Shown: positions 44,537-54,120, counted from the first letter of the stretch. The stretch is 64,000 nucleotides of DNA from Rhizobium sp. BG4 (GCF_016864575.1 NZ_CP044125.1:2347001-2411000), one strand, 5' to 3'. Program-made: numbers and translations. The notes: generated by a model from the letters alone, not told the origin.

Positions 44537-46744
44537 ATGCCTAAGTCAATCGGGCAAAAAAATCAGGCCTTGGGGATAGGCCGGCACACGACCGTCACGG
44601 GCGTGCTGCTGACCTTCGCCGTCATCGTCGCGATCGTCACTGTGATGATCCTGACTGCCATTTCGCGCGTTGCAGACAATGCCAATGTGCTCGACGACGA
44701 GCGATCGCGGGAAACGACTGCCGGTGCGCTGAAGACCTTCGAGGAACAGCTCGGCGCGACACTCAACGATTATGCCGCATGGGATGATGCCGCCACCAAT
44801 GTCTATGCCAAGGATGGCATGGCCTGGACGGTGAGCAACTACGGCGAGATGTCCGTCAACAGCTCGCTGTTCGACATGGCGATCGTCATCGATGGCGACC
44901 GCAAGCCGCTGATGATCTATCGCAACGGCCAGCCGATGGACGGCAAGCTCGACGATTTCTTCGCGCCGTCGCTGTGGGCGCTGTTCGACCAGGCGCGTGC
45001 CGCCGGAGCGGACAAGCCGGAAGCCGTCGGTTTCGTCGGTACGAAGAGCGGCATTGCCGCAGCCGGTATCGCGCTCGTGCGTGAAAAATCCGGCGCGCTG
45101 GACAAGTCTGCCGATCAGCGCCGCTACCTTATCTTTGCCCGCCATCTCGACGATGAGAAGGTGAAGGGTCTCGGCGAGACCTATGTGATCCATGGCATGA
45201 AGCTGGTGCCTGCGGATACACCGGCTAAGTATTCCGTCAATATCGACGATGCCTCGGGCGTGACGCTCGGCAAGCTCGTCTGGACGTCGCGTTCGCCCGG
45301 CGATATCGGCTACGATCAGGTGCGCCCGACGGTGGTCAAGGCGCTCGGTCTGGTCGGCCTGTTCTTCGCCGTGCTGCTCGTCATCGGCTGGATGGCCGGG
45401 CGGCGTATCAAGGCCGAGGAGATCGGCGCGCGCGAGGAAGCGCTGCGCGACCGGCTGAGCGGTCTGTGGAACCGTGATGGTCTCGGCGTTGCCATCGACG
45501 CGATGGTCGAGGAAGCGCAGCAGGCCAAGAAGAACATCCTTATTCTCTATCTCGATCTCGATGGCTTCAAGGAAGTCAACGACAGCTATGGCCATGGCAC
45601 CGGCGACCAGCTGATCCGCGCGGTTGCGGCGGGTCTCAAGGTGTTGATCCCGCCTCATGCCGTTCTCGCCCGCATCGGCGGCGACGAGTTCGCCATCGCC
45701 TTCCACACCGATGGCGGCAATGCTGAAGCGTTGCAGCTTTCCGAGCAGATCCTCGATTTCCTGGCGGAGCCGCTGGAAATCGGCCGCCGCGTCGTCGTCA
45801 TCGGCGCCAGCATAGGCATCGCCATGTCGCCTGAGGGTGCCGTAGGCCGCGAGGAGTTCGTCCGCCGTGCCGATCTCGCGATGTACAAGGCCAAGGAAGC
45901 CGGCCGCGCTCGAATGATGCTCTACGATCCGGCGATGGATGCCGACCGCGAGGAGCGCAATGCGCTTGAAATCGATCTTCGCGCCGCCATCGAAAGCGGC
46001 GACCTGACGCTGGCCTATCAGCCGCTGATCGATGCCGAGACCTATGAGATGAACGGTGTGGAGGCGCTGGTGCGCTGGAACCGTCCGGGCTTTGGGCCGA
46101 TCTCGCCTGACGTTTTCATTCCGGTTGCCGAAACCAGCGGCCTCATTGAGGCACTCGGCCTCTTCGTGCTGCGCAAGGCCTGCGAGACGGCCAAGCAATG
46201 GCCGGAGCTGCGCATATCGGTCAACGTCTCGCCTGGCCAGTTCCGCAACCCGGCCTTCACCGATTATGTCCGCTATGTCCTGAAGCAGACGGAGATCGAG
46301 GCGTCGCGCGTGACGCTGGAGATCACCGAAGGCTACATGATCCAGAACCCGCAGCGCACCCGCCAGTCGATCGAGCGCTTGAAGACGCTCGGCGTGAAGG
46401 TGGCGCTTGACGATTTCGGGTCCGGCTTCTCGTCGATCGGCTATCTCCGCCAGTTCGGCTTCGACCGCATCAAGATCGACCGCTCGCTGGTCGATGGCGT
46501 GACGGAGAGTGAAAGCCAGCGCGAAATGCTGCAGGCGACCGTGGCGCTCGCCCGCTCGCTCAACATTCCTGTTACGGCAGAAGGCATCGAGACCGAGGCC
46601 CAGGCGGTTGCCGTTCGCCTCTTCGGTTGCGACAGCCTGCAGGGCTACTATTTCAGCAAGCCGGTTCCTGCCGACAAGATCAGCGACATGCTGGAGACGC
46701 GGCGGGAAGAAAACAGCAAGCCGCGCCGGACCAGCGCGGCCTAA
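44537..46744 (+). CDS. GGDEF-EAL protein with periplasmic CHASE4-like sensor
   Basis: A 735-residue membrane protein. Helices at 20-42 and 266-287 bracket a periplasmic domain (about 43-265) with the CHASE4-like NDYAAWDDAATNVY motif. The GGDEF domain has an intact active site at 381-385 (ARIGGDEFAIAF), but no RxxD inhibitory site is seen just upstream. The EAL domain has GVEALVRWNRPGFG (509-511) and DDFGSGFSSIGYL. Both domains look active, so it can make and break cyclic di-GMP. The ATG follows GGGAGCAATGA-type sequence. Confidence 0.93.
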   Translation: MPKSIGQKNQALGIGRHTTVTGVLLTFAVIVAIVTVMILTAISRVADNANVLDDERSRETTAGALKTFEEQLGATLNDYAAWDDAATNVYAKDGMAWTVSNYGEMSVNSSLFDMAIVIDGDRKPLMIYRNGQPMDGKLDDFFAPSLWALFDQARAAGADKPEAVGFVGTKSGIAAAGIALVREKSGALDKSADQRRYLIFARHLDDEKVKGLGETYVIHGMKLVPADTPAKYSVNIDDASGVTLGKLVWTSRSPGDIGYDQVRPTVVKALGLVGLFFAVLLVIGWMAGRRIKAEEIGAREEALRDRLSGLWNRDGLGVAIDAMVEEAQQAKKNILILYLDLDGFKEVNDSYGHGTGDQLIRAVAAGLKVLIPPHAVLARIGGDEFAIAFHTDGGNAEALQLSEQILDFLAEPLEIGRRVVVIGASIGIAMSPEGAVGREEFVRRADLAMYKAKEAGRARMMLYDPAMDADREERNALEIDLRAAIESGDLTLAYQPLIDAETYEMNGVEALVRWNRPGFGPISPDVFIPVAETSGLIEALGLFVLRKACETAKQWPELRISVNVSPGQFRNPAFTDYVRYVLKQTEIEASRVTLEITEGYMIQNPQRTRQSIERLKTLGVKVALDDFGSGFSSIGYLRQFGFDRIKIDRSLVDGVTESESQREMLQATVALARSLNIPVTAEGIETEAQAVAVRLFGCDSLQGYYFSKPVPADKISDMLETRREENSKPRRTSAA

Positions 46745-46764
46745 AAGCTCTTCGCAGCTAAAGT

Positions 46765-47694
46765 TTACGTGCCGATATGCTTCTGGCCGCGCTTCTTGGC
46801 GAGCGCGATCTGGTGCTGTCGCTGGCGGTAGCGGAGACGGTCTTCCTCGGTGCGCGTGCCGTAGCAGTTGCTGCAGGAAACGCCTTCCTCATAGTGCGGC
46901 GAGGTGATCTCCTCGGCGGTGATCGGGTTGCGGCAGGCGTGGCAGAGCTTGTGCTCGCCTTCCTTCAATCCGTGCTCGACCGAGACGCGCTCGTCGAAGA
47001 CGAAGCAGGCGCCCTCCCAGAGGCTCTCTTCCTGCGGCACTTCCTCGAGATACTTCAGGATGCCGCCCTTGAGGTGGTAGACCTCGTCGAAGCCCTGCTC
47101 CTTCATGAAGGCGGTGGCCTTTTCGCAGCGGATGCCGCCGGTGCAGTACATGGCGATCTTCGGCTTGTTGTGCAGGCCGGTATTGTTGCGCACCCATTCC
47201 GGAAATTCGCGGAAAGTCTTGGTCTTCGGGTCGACCGCGCCTCGGAAGACGCCGATTGCCGTCTCGTAGTCGTTGCGGGTGTCGATGACGATCGTATCAG
47301 GATCGGAGATCAGCGCATTCCAGTCCTGCGGCGCCACATAGGTGCCGACGACCTTGTTGGGGTCGATATTCTCGACGCCCATGGTGACGATCTCTTTCTT
47401 CAGCTTCACCTTCATGCGCAGGAAAGGCATCTTCGATGCACGGCTTTCCTTGTGCTCCAGGCCGGCGAATTCCGGCTGGGCGCGCAGATAGGCAAGCACC
47501 GTCCTGACACCGTCGTCCGGACCGCCGATCGTGCCGTTGATGCCTTCATGGGCAAGCAAGAGCGTTCCCTTCACGCCGTTTTCCTCGCAGAGCGCCTGCA
47601 AGGGGTCGCGCAGGCTTTCGAAGCGCGGCACGGAAACGAAATGATAGAGCGCCGCCACCAGGAACGGGCTGGATGTAGTGATGCTGTCGGTCAT
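46765..47694 (-). CDS. trhO: tRNA uridine-34 hydroxylase TrhO (rhodanese-like, UPF0176)
   Basis: A 309-residue protein of the TrhO (YceA) family, which uses oxygen to make 5-hydroxyuridine at tRNA position 34. A ferredoxin-like N-terminal domain (through [13 protein letters not shown]) is followed by a rhodanese domain with [14 protein letters not shown], its active cysteine C184 and a second C190. The C-terminal part has paired cysteines (CHAC, CSNC) that could hold zinc. It converges on the GGDEF-EAL gene with a 20-base gap. Confidence 0.94.
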   Translation of the reverse strand: MTDSITTSSPFLVAALYHFVSVPRFESLRDPLQALCEENGVKGTLLLAHEGINGTIGGPDDGVRTVLAYLRAQPEFAGLEHKESRASKMPFLRMKVKLKKEIVTMGVENIDPNKVVGTYVAPQDWNALISDPDTIVIDTRNDYETAIGVFRGAVDPKTKTFREFPEWVRNNTGLHNKPKIAMYCTGGIRCEKATAFMKEQGFDEVYHLKGGILKYLEEVPQEESLWEGACFVFDERVSVEHGLKEGEHKLCHACRNPITAEEITSPHYEEGVSCSNCYGTRTEEDRLRYRQRQHQIALAKKRGQKHIGT

Positions 47695-47769
47695 GGGCGG
47701 TGGAAATACAGAATATGGCGCTCCTGCGCAATGACATTACGCGGGAGCGCGGTGCCCTCATGACCCTGG

Positions 47770-48261
47770 TCACGGGGTTGCATGCTTCGAAAGACGCTTC
47801 CATTCTTCATAGGAACGCATACCGAAGGCAGGATCCGGCTCATTGTCGAGCACGCTCAGCAATTCGATGGAATGCTTGTCCGGATCGTCAAAATACAGCG
47901 AGAGCGCGGGCACCCAACCGATGACGATTGGCTCGGAGACCGGCTCGCCATGGAAGCCGCGAACGTCAATACCTTTGCTCTTCAGCAGAGCGGGTGCTCG
48001 AAACATCTCCTCCTGTGATAACCGAAAGGCGATGTGCAGACGCATCCTTATTGGCGCTGTGCCGGTTTCCCAAAGGCCAAGCATGGCGTTCTCTTTGCCG
48101 TTGACCCAGAAGAAGGCGATCCGCCGTTCCGGGAATTCGGCCGCGAGCTCAAGGCCCAGGATATCGCGATAGAAAGGAATGGAGATTCTCAGGTCGGCAA
48201 CACTGAGATGCGTTTCGTAGATGCCTTGGATTTGCGGGACTGTCGCATTGTTGGCCGGCAT
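47770..48261 (-). CDS. VOC (glyoxalase-like) family protein
   Basis: A 163-residue protein with the beta-alpha-beta-beta-beta fold of the vicinal oxygen chelate superfamily: YETHLSVADLRISIPFYRDI at the start and LYFDDPDKHSIELLS near the end, where the metal-binding glutamate lies. The first His (THLSV) and this Glu suggest a metal site. Dioxygenases, resistance proteins and glyoxalases share the fold; the substrate is not known. Confidence 0.85.
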   Translation of the reverse strand: MPANNATVPQIQGIYETHLSVADLRISIPFYRDILGLELAAEFPERRIAFFWVNGKENAMLGLWETGTAPIRMRLHIAFRLSQEEMFRAPALLKSKGIDVRGFHGEPVSEPIVIGWVPALSLYFDDPDKHSIELLSVLDNEPDPAFGMRSYEEWKRLSKHATP

Positions 48262-48335
48262 GATGTCCTCGGTCAGGATTTCGTTGACCGACCCAAGTTA
48301 GGACCTCAAGTAATATTGAGGTCAACAGCGCAGCT

Positions 48336-49244
48336 TCATTTTCTCAGTGAGTTCCAGAGCAGCCCGACGCGCCTGGCTTCCTCGTCAGGACTGTCGGCGA
48401 AGATCTCTTCGGCCTGTGCAAGCGCTAGGCGCCGGTCTTCCTGCTGCCTGCGGATGATTGCGTCGAGGAGATGGGCGAGGTCGTCGCTGCGGGTGAACAG
48501 CTGCGGTTCGGCCTCGACGAGATCGCTGAGGACGGAGAGGTCGTGGACATGGCCGAGGCGGTCGACCAGTTCCTTGGCGGCGGCGCGCTTCGCCTTCATC
48601 GCGGATGGCCAGAGCGGGGAGAGCAGCCCGTGATGGGCGCGGTAATCCTGCGTGCGCTTGCGGAGTTCGTGGAAGGCGCTGTCCGAGGCTTCGCCATGGC
48701 AGGCTTCGAGCGCCTGATGCGCCTTTGCTGCGGTGCGCTTCCAGCCGTTGGCGACGAGTTTGGCGGCTTTGTTTGGGCTTGACGGAAAGGATATGTCGTC
48801 GAGGGCCCAGAGGGCGTGCTTGAGGGCTTCCGATGTCTCCCGGAGCTTCGCCTCAATGCCGGCTTCGGCCTCGGTCATCCAGTTCCGCCGCGTTTCCAGG
48901 ATGGCTGCGATGCGATCCAGCGAGCTTGCCTCTTCCGGGTCCGGTGCGTACGACTTGAGATAGCGAACGGTCTCGATCAGCGCTTCGGCATCGCGGATGG
49001 CGGACAGCGATCGCGCCATCTCGCGCAGCCTCTCATTCTCCTGCTTCTGGAATTTTCGCGCGTCTGCCGCAACCAGGCGGTAGAGCGAGCGCACCTTTTT
49101 CAGGTTCTTGCGGAAGGCGTGGATTGCCTGGTGCGTGCCCTCGGGCCGCTGCTCGATGACATCGCGCGCAGCCTGCAACTCGCCGGCGGCGGCTTCTCTG
49201 AAACTCTTGGTGAAATCCGCGTCAGGCCGAATGCGGAAGGGCAT
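48336..49244 (-). CDS. CHAD domain protein
   Basis: A 302-residue, helical CHAD domain protein. Its conserved His and basic residues are in QAIHAFRKNLKKVRSLYRL and FHELRKRTQDYRAHHGLLS, the pair of repeats that bind polyphosphate in this family. It overlaps the CYTH gene upstream by 23 bases, so the two are translated together. In many bacteria CYTH and CHAD are one polypeptide; here they are separate. Confidence 0.92.
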   Translation of the reverse strand: MPFRIRPDADFTKSFREAAAGELQAARDVIEQRPEGTHQAIHAFRKNLKKVRSLYRLVAADARKFQKQENERLREMARSLSAIRDAEALIETVRYLKSYAPDPEEASSLDRIAAILETRRNWMTEAEAGIEAKLRETSEALKHALWALDDISFPSSPNKAAKLVANGWKRTAAKAHQALEACHGEASDSAFHELRKRTQDYRAHHGLLSPLWPSAMKAKRAAAKELVDRLGHVHDLSVLSDLVEAEPQLFTRSDDLAHLLDAIIRRQQEDRRLALAQAEEIFADSPDEEARRVGLLWNSLRK

Positions 49245-49710
49245 GCCGGTCGTACTGGTATTCGGTCGCCAGCGCCTGGTTCGAATAGCGGAAATCGCCC
49301 GTCACCTCGCGACCGAGCCAGGTCGGAAGGGGCGGGGCGTCGCTTTCGGATTTCATCTCGACTTCAGCGATGATGAGGCCGCGATGCGGCCCGCCGAAGA
49401 CATCCACTTCCCAGACGAAGCCTTCGTGGGGCACGCGGTAGCGGGTCTTCTCGATGACGATGCCGATGGCGCTTTCCATCAGTTCTTCGGCATCTGCAAC
49501 GGGGATGTCGTATTCGAATTCGTCGCGGGTCATGGAGCTGCGGCCGATCTTCATCGTCAGCCGCGCACTCTCTCCGTCGAGGACGCGTACCCGCACCGAG
49601 CGGTCGTCCATCGAGGCGACATAGGCCTGTTTGAGGATTGCTTTCGATACGGCTTTGGCGCGCCATCCATCGGTGCGTACCAGAAACTTCCGCTCGATTT
49701 CCTTCGCCAT
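49222..49710 (-). CDS. CYTH domain protein (triphosphate tunnel metalloenzyme)
   Basis: A 162-residue CYTH protein. The N-terminal MAKEIERKFLV carries the E-x-E-x-K signature, and the fold's metal and phosphate residues continue in SVRVRVLDGESARLTMKIG and GLIIAEVEMKSE. Members hydrolyse triphosphate or related polyphosphates. It overlaps the CHAD gene and both face away from eda. The length is right for a single CYTH domain. Confidence 0.93.
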   Translation of the reverse strand: MAKEIERKFLVRTDGWRAKAVSKAILKQAYVASMDDRSVRVRVLDGESARLTMKIGRSSMTRDEFEYDIPVADAEELMESAIGIVIEKTRYRVPHEGFVWEVDVFGGPHRGLIIAEVEMKSESDAPPLPTWLGREVTGDFRYSNQALATEYQYDRHALPHSA

Positions 49711-49861
49711 TACAGTGAACCTTTTGTGACGACGGGGCTAAGCTAGCGCAAAAAAATAATCGTTCAAACCCATTTATGCCAAAGATCGCTTTAGTCTCGA
49801 CAAAGTGTACCCTTGGGCGTATGCCGAACCCGAATTTCAATCGTTTCAAAGGACCGTGGCC

Positions 49862-50500
49862 ATGGGCGAAAAAACACAAAAGCTCCTTTCCATCCTCAAA
49901 CTGCAGCCTGTCGTTCCGGTGCTGATCATCGACGACGTGAAGGCCGGTGTTTCGCTGGCCCGCGCGCTGGTCGCGGGCGGCCTGAAGGCGATCGAGATCA
50001 CCATGCGCACGCCGGTTGCTCTCGATGCCGTCCGTGCCGTTGCCGAAGAAGTCGAAGGTGCCGAAGTCGGCGCGGGCACGATCCTCAACGCTGCGCATTG
50101 GGAAGCTGCCGTCGCTGCCGGTTCCAAGTTCATCGTGAGCCCGGGCGCAACGCAGGAGCTGCTCGATGCGGCTGCGGACTCCCACGTTCCGTTGCTTCCG
50201 GGTGCTGCCACCGTCAGCGAAGTCATGGCGCTTCGCGAAGAAGGCTACCAGGTCCTGAAGTTCTTCCCGGCCGAACAGGCTGGTGGCGCCGCTTACCTGA
50301 AGGCGCTTTCCTCGCCGCTCGCCGGCATGATCTTCTGCCCGACCGGCGGTATCTCGCTGAAGAACGCCAACGACTACCTTTCGCTGCCGAACGTCGTTTG
50401 TGTCGGCGGCTCGTGGGTCGCGCCGAAGGAACTGGTTGCCGCTGGCGACTGGGCAGGCATTACCAAGCTCGCCGCCGAAGCCGCAGCGCTCAAGGCCTGA
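49862..50500 (+). CDS. eda: 2-keto-3-deoxy-6-phosphogluconate aldolase
   Basis: A 212-residue class I aldolase that splits KDPG to pyruvate and glyceraldehyde 3-phosphate, the last Entner-Doudoroff step. GLKAIEITMRTP holds the catalytic glutamate, VGAGTILN and FIVSPG follow, and VLKFFPAEQAGG contains the Schiff-base lysine; TGGISLKNANDYL closes the site. The ATG at 49862 begins the typical MGEKTQKLL. Rhizobia rely on this pathway for hexoses. A terminator follows. Confidence 0.96.
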   Translation: MGEKTQKLLSILKLQPVVPVLIIDDVKAGVSLARALVAGGLKAIEITMRTPVALDAVRAVAEEVEGAEVGAGTILNAAHWEAAVAAGSKFIVSPGATQELLDAAADSHVPLLPGAATVSEVMALREEGYQVLKFFPAEQAGGAAYLKALSSPLAGMIFCPTGGISLKNANDYLSLPNVVCVGGSWVAPKELVAAGDWAGITKLAAEAAALKA

Positions 50501-50520
50501 CATTTTATTGATCGCTATTG

Positions 50521-50549
50521 ATGCAGGCGGTTTGCGCCTGCATTTGTAT
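50521..50549 (+). terminator. Rho-independent terminator after eda
   Basis: ATGCAGGCG and CGCCTGCAT form a 9-bp stem with GTTTG loop, followed by TTGTATTT. Confidence 0.85.
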
Positions 50550-50604
50550 TTACAGTTGCAGTTCCTATCTTCATCCCAGCCTCAAAACAGGGAGAAGACG
50601 GGGA

Positions 50605-51327
50605 ATGTTCGACGCAAAGAAGCTTCTTGACCAGTTCCTGGGATCGCAGATTCCAGGTGTCGGCGGTTCGGTTCGCGACCGCGCAGGCGGCGCCGTGCAG
50701 ATGGCCAAGGACAATCCTTGGAAGGCCGGAGCGCTGGCAACCGTGCTGCTCGGCACCAAGACCGGGCGCAGCATTGCCGGCAATGCGCTGACGATCGGCG
50801 GACTGGCCGCGATCGCCGGCCTCGGCTACCAGGCCTACAAGAATTATCAGGCGGGACAGGCGCCCGCCGCTCCTGCCGAGCCCGCCCGGCAGCCATCCAC
50901 GCCGCTCGTTCTGCCGCCTCCTGTCGATTCTGGTTTTGGTCCGCAGTCGCCGGCGGGCAGCAACGAATTCGTGCTGGTGCTGATCCGGGCAATGATCGCC
51001 GCCGCCAAGGCCGACGGCCATATCGATGATGGCGAGCGGGCGCTGATCATGGACAAGATGAAGGCCGCTGATGTCAGCGGCGAGGCGGTCGCCTTCATCG
51101 AGAAGGAGCTGGCGTCTCCGACCGATCTCGACTCGCTGATTTCGGCTGCGAAGACCGAAGAGCAGAAGGTGGAGCTCTACACCGCCTCGCGCCTGACGAT
51201 CGAGCCGGATTCGCGTGCCGAGCGCGGCTATCTCGATCTGCTTGCCGGACGTCTCGGTCTTCCCGATGCGCTCGTCGATCATATCGAGGCGACGGTGTCG
51301 TCGGCCAAGGTCACGCTCTCGCAGTGA
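50605..51327 (+). CDS. TerB-like DUF533 protein
   Basis: A 240-residue protein of the DUF533 family. The N-terminal ~90 residues hold an amphipathic or glycine-rich part (GNALTIGGLAAIAGLGYQAY), then a Pro-rich linker (about 90-125). The C-terminal TerB-like helical domain follows (FVLVLIRAMIAAAKADGHID, SRAERGYLDLLAGRLGLP). GGAGAAGACGGGGA precedes the ATG. Its role is unknown; TerB domains often mark membrane stress complexes. Confidence 0.87.
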   Translation: MFDAKKLLDQFLGSQIPGVGGSVRDRAGGAVQMAKDNPWKAGALATVLLGTKTGRSIAGNALTIGGLAAIAGLGYQAYKNYQAGQAPAAPAEPARQPSTPLVLPPPVDSGFGPQSPAGSNEFVLVLIRAMIAAAKADGHIDDGERALIMDKMKAADVSGEAVAFIEKELASPTDLDSLISAAKTEEQKVELYTASRLTIEPDSRAERGYLDLLAGRLGLPDALVDHIEATVSSAKVTLSQ

Positions 51328-51407
51328 TGGCTTTGCCTCAGTGACAATAGGGCCGGTTGCCTTTCCGGGGCGGCTGGCCTATCCACTCTTCGATGAGAGG
51401 AGTGACG

Positions 51408-52097
51408 ATGCGCGATCTTTCCACCTACAAGGTTTCCGCCCCCGGCTATGTGACGCTCAAGGGCCGTTATGTGACGGTCGAGCCTTTCGTGCGCGATGAG
51501 CATCTGCAGGCGCTCTGGGATGGGCTTGGCGGCATGGGCATCAATCCTCTGCTTCTCTATTTCTCGCAGGACGATTTCGGTGGCATCGAGGATTTCGGCG
51601 CCTGGCTCGACAACGCCAAGAAGGGCGGCTGGCTGACGCATATCTTCCGCGACAACGCCACCGGCAAGGTCGTCGGCATGGCGAATTACATGCGCGCGGA
51701 TGCTGCAAACGGCGTCGTCGAAGTCGGCGGTGTGGCGCATGGCGCCGATATGAAGCGCTCGCCGCTGTCGACTGAAGCGCACTACCTGATGGCCAAGCAC
51801 GTCTTCGAAGATCTCGGCTATCGCCGCTACGAATGGAAGTGCGACAACAACAATGAGCCGAGCAAGGTCACGGCCGCCCGCTACGGCTTCACCTTCGAGG
51901 GCGTTTTCCGCCAGCACATGATCTCCAAGCGCAAGAACCGCGACACCGCCTGGTTCTCGATGATCGATAGCGAATGGCCTGGTATCAACGACGCGTTCGA
52001 GGCATGGCTCGCCCCTGAGAATTTCGGATCCGACGGCAAGCAGAAGCGCCGCCTCGAGGACATCCGTGCCGATCTTGAAAAGGAAAGGCTTGTATGA
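51408..52097 (+). CDS. GNAT family acetyltransferase (RimJ/RimL type)
   Basis: A 229-residue GNAT protein. The RimJ/RimL-type pattern is visible as WDGLGGMGINPLLLYF, VEVGGVAHGADMKRSPLSTEA, and RRYEWKCDNNNEPSKVTAARYG-like YEWKCDNNNEPSKVTAARY, followed by GFTFEGVFRQHM. The acceptor could be a ribosomal protein, an amino acid or an antibiotic and cannot be told here. GAGAGGA precedes the ATG. It overlaps the small membrane protein gene by four bases. Confidence 0.87.
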   Translation: MRDLSTYKVSAPGYVTLKGRYVTVEPFVRDEHLQALWDGLGGMGINPLLLYFSQDDFGGIEDFGAWLDNAKKGGWLTHIFRDNATGKVVGMANYMRADAANGVVEVGGVAHGADMKRSPLSTEAHYLMAKHVFEDLGYRRYEWKCDNNNEPSKVTAARYGFTFEGVFRQHMISKRKNRDTAWFSMIDSEWPGINDAFEAWLAPENFGSDGKQKRRLEDIRADLEKERLV

Positions 52098-52300
52098 GCC
52101 CGGAGAGCCGTTCTCAGGCGATTGCCGCCGCCGTCATCCTACTCGGTGCGGGGCTCGTCATCTATTTCCTGCCGAGCCTGGTGCTCTGGATCGGCAGGTA
52201 TTCTCCGCCACTGGCTTTTGCCGTGGGCGCCGTGCTGCTCCTCGGATTCTTCGTGATCTTCTGGCTGCGCGCCCGCTATCAGCGCAACAAAGGCCGCTGA
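52094..52300 (+). CDS. Small two-helix membrane protein
   Basis: A 68-residue protein with two hydrophobic helices (IAAAVILLGAGLVIYFLP and AFAVGAVLLLGFFVIFWL) and a basic tail RARYQRNKGR. The start overlaps the acetyltransferase stop as ATGA, indicating coupled translation. The family is not recognised. It converges on the NicO gene with only three bases between stops. Confidence 0.75.
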   Translation: MSPESRSQAIAAAVILLGAGLVIYFLPSLVLWIGRYSPPLAFAVGAVLLLGFFVIFWLRARYQRNKGR

Positions 52301-52303
52301 GCC

Positions 52304-53383
52304 TCAGCCCTGCAGCGAGGCGCCGAGAAGCAGGGCGCCGAAGCAGATGACCAGGACTGCGCCGAGGATCTCGATCGTGTTGCCGATCCAGATCGAGGAC
52401 TTCGAGCCATATCCGGCGATGCGCACAGCGGTGCCCTTCGCAGTGACCGCAAGGGTCGCAAGGATGGCGACGGTGATTGCCGTTCCCAGCGACATGGCGA
52501 GAACCGAAAGCACGCCGCCGAGATAGAGACCGTTCAGTAGCGAGAAGGTCATCACCAGCAGCGCGCCGGAGCAGGGGCGAAGGCCGACGGCGATGATCGC
52601 CGACCAGGCCTCGCGGATGCTGAATGTATCCGATCCGAGCAGCGAGGGATCGGGCATATGCGACTGGCCGCAGGTCTCACAGGCCATGCCGGAAATGAAG
52701 TTGTGGCCGGCCTTGCGGGCCTTGGTCTCGCCGAAGGCGTAGACACCAGATTGCTGCGCGCTGTCATTGTCCTTCCAGTCCAGCATCATGCTGACCGGGC
52801 CTTCGGCCGTTGCCACCACTTCGCGCTTCGGCAGGCCTGAGATCATCGAGCGCAGCTTGCGGAACAGCAGCCAGCTGCCGAAGGCGATGACCATGACGAA
52901 GCTTGCGATCTCCATCGCATGCGTTGCCTGCGTCAGCGTGATGCCGCTGCCGCGCAGGACGAGCCAAGCGGCGCCGACGAGCGCCACGGCAACGATGCCC
53001 TGGATGAAGGCAGAGATAAAGGAGATGACGACGCCGCGGCGGAGCTCGACCTCGTTGGCGATCATATAGGAGGAGATGACGGCCTTGCCGTGCCCGGGAC
53101 CTGCCGCATGGAAGATGCCGTAGGCAAAGGAGAGGCCGATCAGCGAGGTGAGCTGCCAGGGATCATCCCGCATCGCCTTCAGCGCGCCGGTCAGCGCGCG
53201 ATAGAAGGCCTGCTGCTCGTAGTTGACATAGGCAAAGAGCGGCGCCAGCGGCCCGCCGATCGGCTGAAAGCTCGGCTCCGCCGTTCCGATACCGAGCGGC
53301 GACTGAGCATGGGCGCTGCCAGCGGCGGCAACCAGCATCAGAACCACGGCGGAAAGGATAAGCGGCCTGCCGTGCTTCAGCAT
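52304..53383 (-). CDS. NicO/RcnA-type nickel/cobalt exporter
   Basis: A 359-residue inner membrane protein with a signal-like N-terminus and about six helices. The NicO family signature is SFAYGIFHAAGPGHGKAVISSY in short form (AAGPGHGKAVI), and a second conserved block is GLRPCSGALLVMTFSL. A Cys-x-x-Cys with His (CETCGQSHMPDP) lies in the central loop. It probably exports Ni, Co or Zn. It overlaps the DUF1007 gene upstream by seven bases. Confidence 0.9.
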   Translation of the reverse strand: MLKHGRPLILSAVVLMLVAAAGSAHAQSPLGIGTAEPSFQPIGGPLAPLFAYVNYEQQAFYRALTGALKAMRDDPWQLTSLIGLSFAYGIFHAAGPGHGKAVISSYMIANEVELRRGVVISFISAFIQGIVAVALVGAAWLVLRGSGITLTQATHAMEIASFVMVIAFGSWLLFRKLRSMISGLPKREVVATAEGPVSMMLDWKDNDSAQQSGVYAFGETKARKAGHNFISGMACETCGQSHMPDPSLLGSDTFSIREAWSAIIAVGLRPCSGALLVMTFSLLNGLYLGGVLSVLAMSLGTAITVAILATLAVTAKGTAVRIAGYGSKSSIWIGNTIEILGAVLVICFGALLLGASLQG

Positions 53384-54018
53384 GAGATTTCCAGCCTCGT
53401 GGCGAAGAGCTTCGACATGTTCGTGCCCGTCGGGTCATTGAAGAAGGCGTCGGTCAGCGATTGCTTGTTCTGCGAGATCACCTGATCCGGATCGGGGCGC
53501 AGGACATCATGCTTGCAGCCCTTGAAGCCATCGCCGACCAGGACGAGCTCCTTGTCGCTCGGAAAGTCGATGGACGTATAGAGCGTGGGGTCATAGACGC
53601 CGAAGGTCAGCCTGCTCTTCAGCGGCATCGGCTGCGACGGCTTGACCGCGAAGAACATCAGGAGCTGCCCTTCCTTGTAGTCGACATGGATGATGTCCGG
53701 CTTTTCTACTGTCACGTTCTTACCGTCGACCGTCAGGTTCATGTAGTAATCGTAGTCGGCAAGGGAATCGCGGACTGTCTTGCCGACTTCCGCGAGCTCG
53801 TTCGGCTCCAGCTTCAGATCGGTGTTCTTGTCGAAGTCCATGACGACGGAGGACGAGAAGACTTCGTCGAAGCGCCAGATGTTTCTGAGCTCCTGGATGT
53901 TGCCATCCGGGCCGGCCACCACTTCCAGCCGGGCCTCCACGAAAATATGCGGATGCGCCATGGCCGCGGCCGGTGCGAGTGCCAGCAGCCCGGCGATCAG
54001 GAACGTGGATTTCTTCAT
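53377..54018 (-). CDS. DUF1007 periplasmic protein, partner of the NicO exporter
   Basis: A 213-residue exported protein. The signal peptide MKKSTFLIAGLLALAPAAAMA is followed by HPHIFVEARLEV, whose HPH is the DUF1007 mark and a possible metal ligand. FDEVFSSSVVMDFDKNTDLKL is typical of the family. The gene pair with NicO, with overlapping ends, is widespread, and a periplasmic metal-handling role is likely. ATG 54018 is used because it begins the signal peptide; an upstream TTG is rejected. Confidence 0.9.
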   Translation of the reverse strand: MKKSTFLIAGLLALAPAAAMAHPHIFVEARLEVVAGPDGNIQELRNIWRFDEVFSSSVVMDFDKNTDLKLEPNELAEVGKTVRDSLADYDYYMNLTVDGKNVTVEKPDIIHVDYKEGQLLMFFAVKPSQPMPLKSRLTFGVYDPTLYTSIDFPSDKELVLVGDGFKGCKHDVLRPDPDQVISQNKQSLTDAFFNDPTGTNMSKLFATRLEISC

Positions 54019-54120
54019 GCGTCGGCTTACCGCTCTGCCCAAATCGGTTGGTGTTTTCTTGCCTGACAATGGGACGGAATTGGGACCGGTCTCAAGGCGG
54101 CAAAGTGAATCAGGCCGGTT

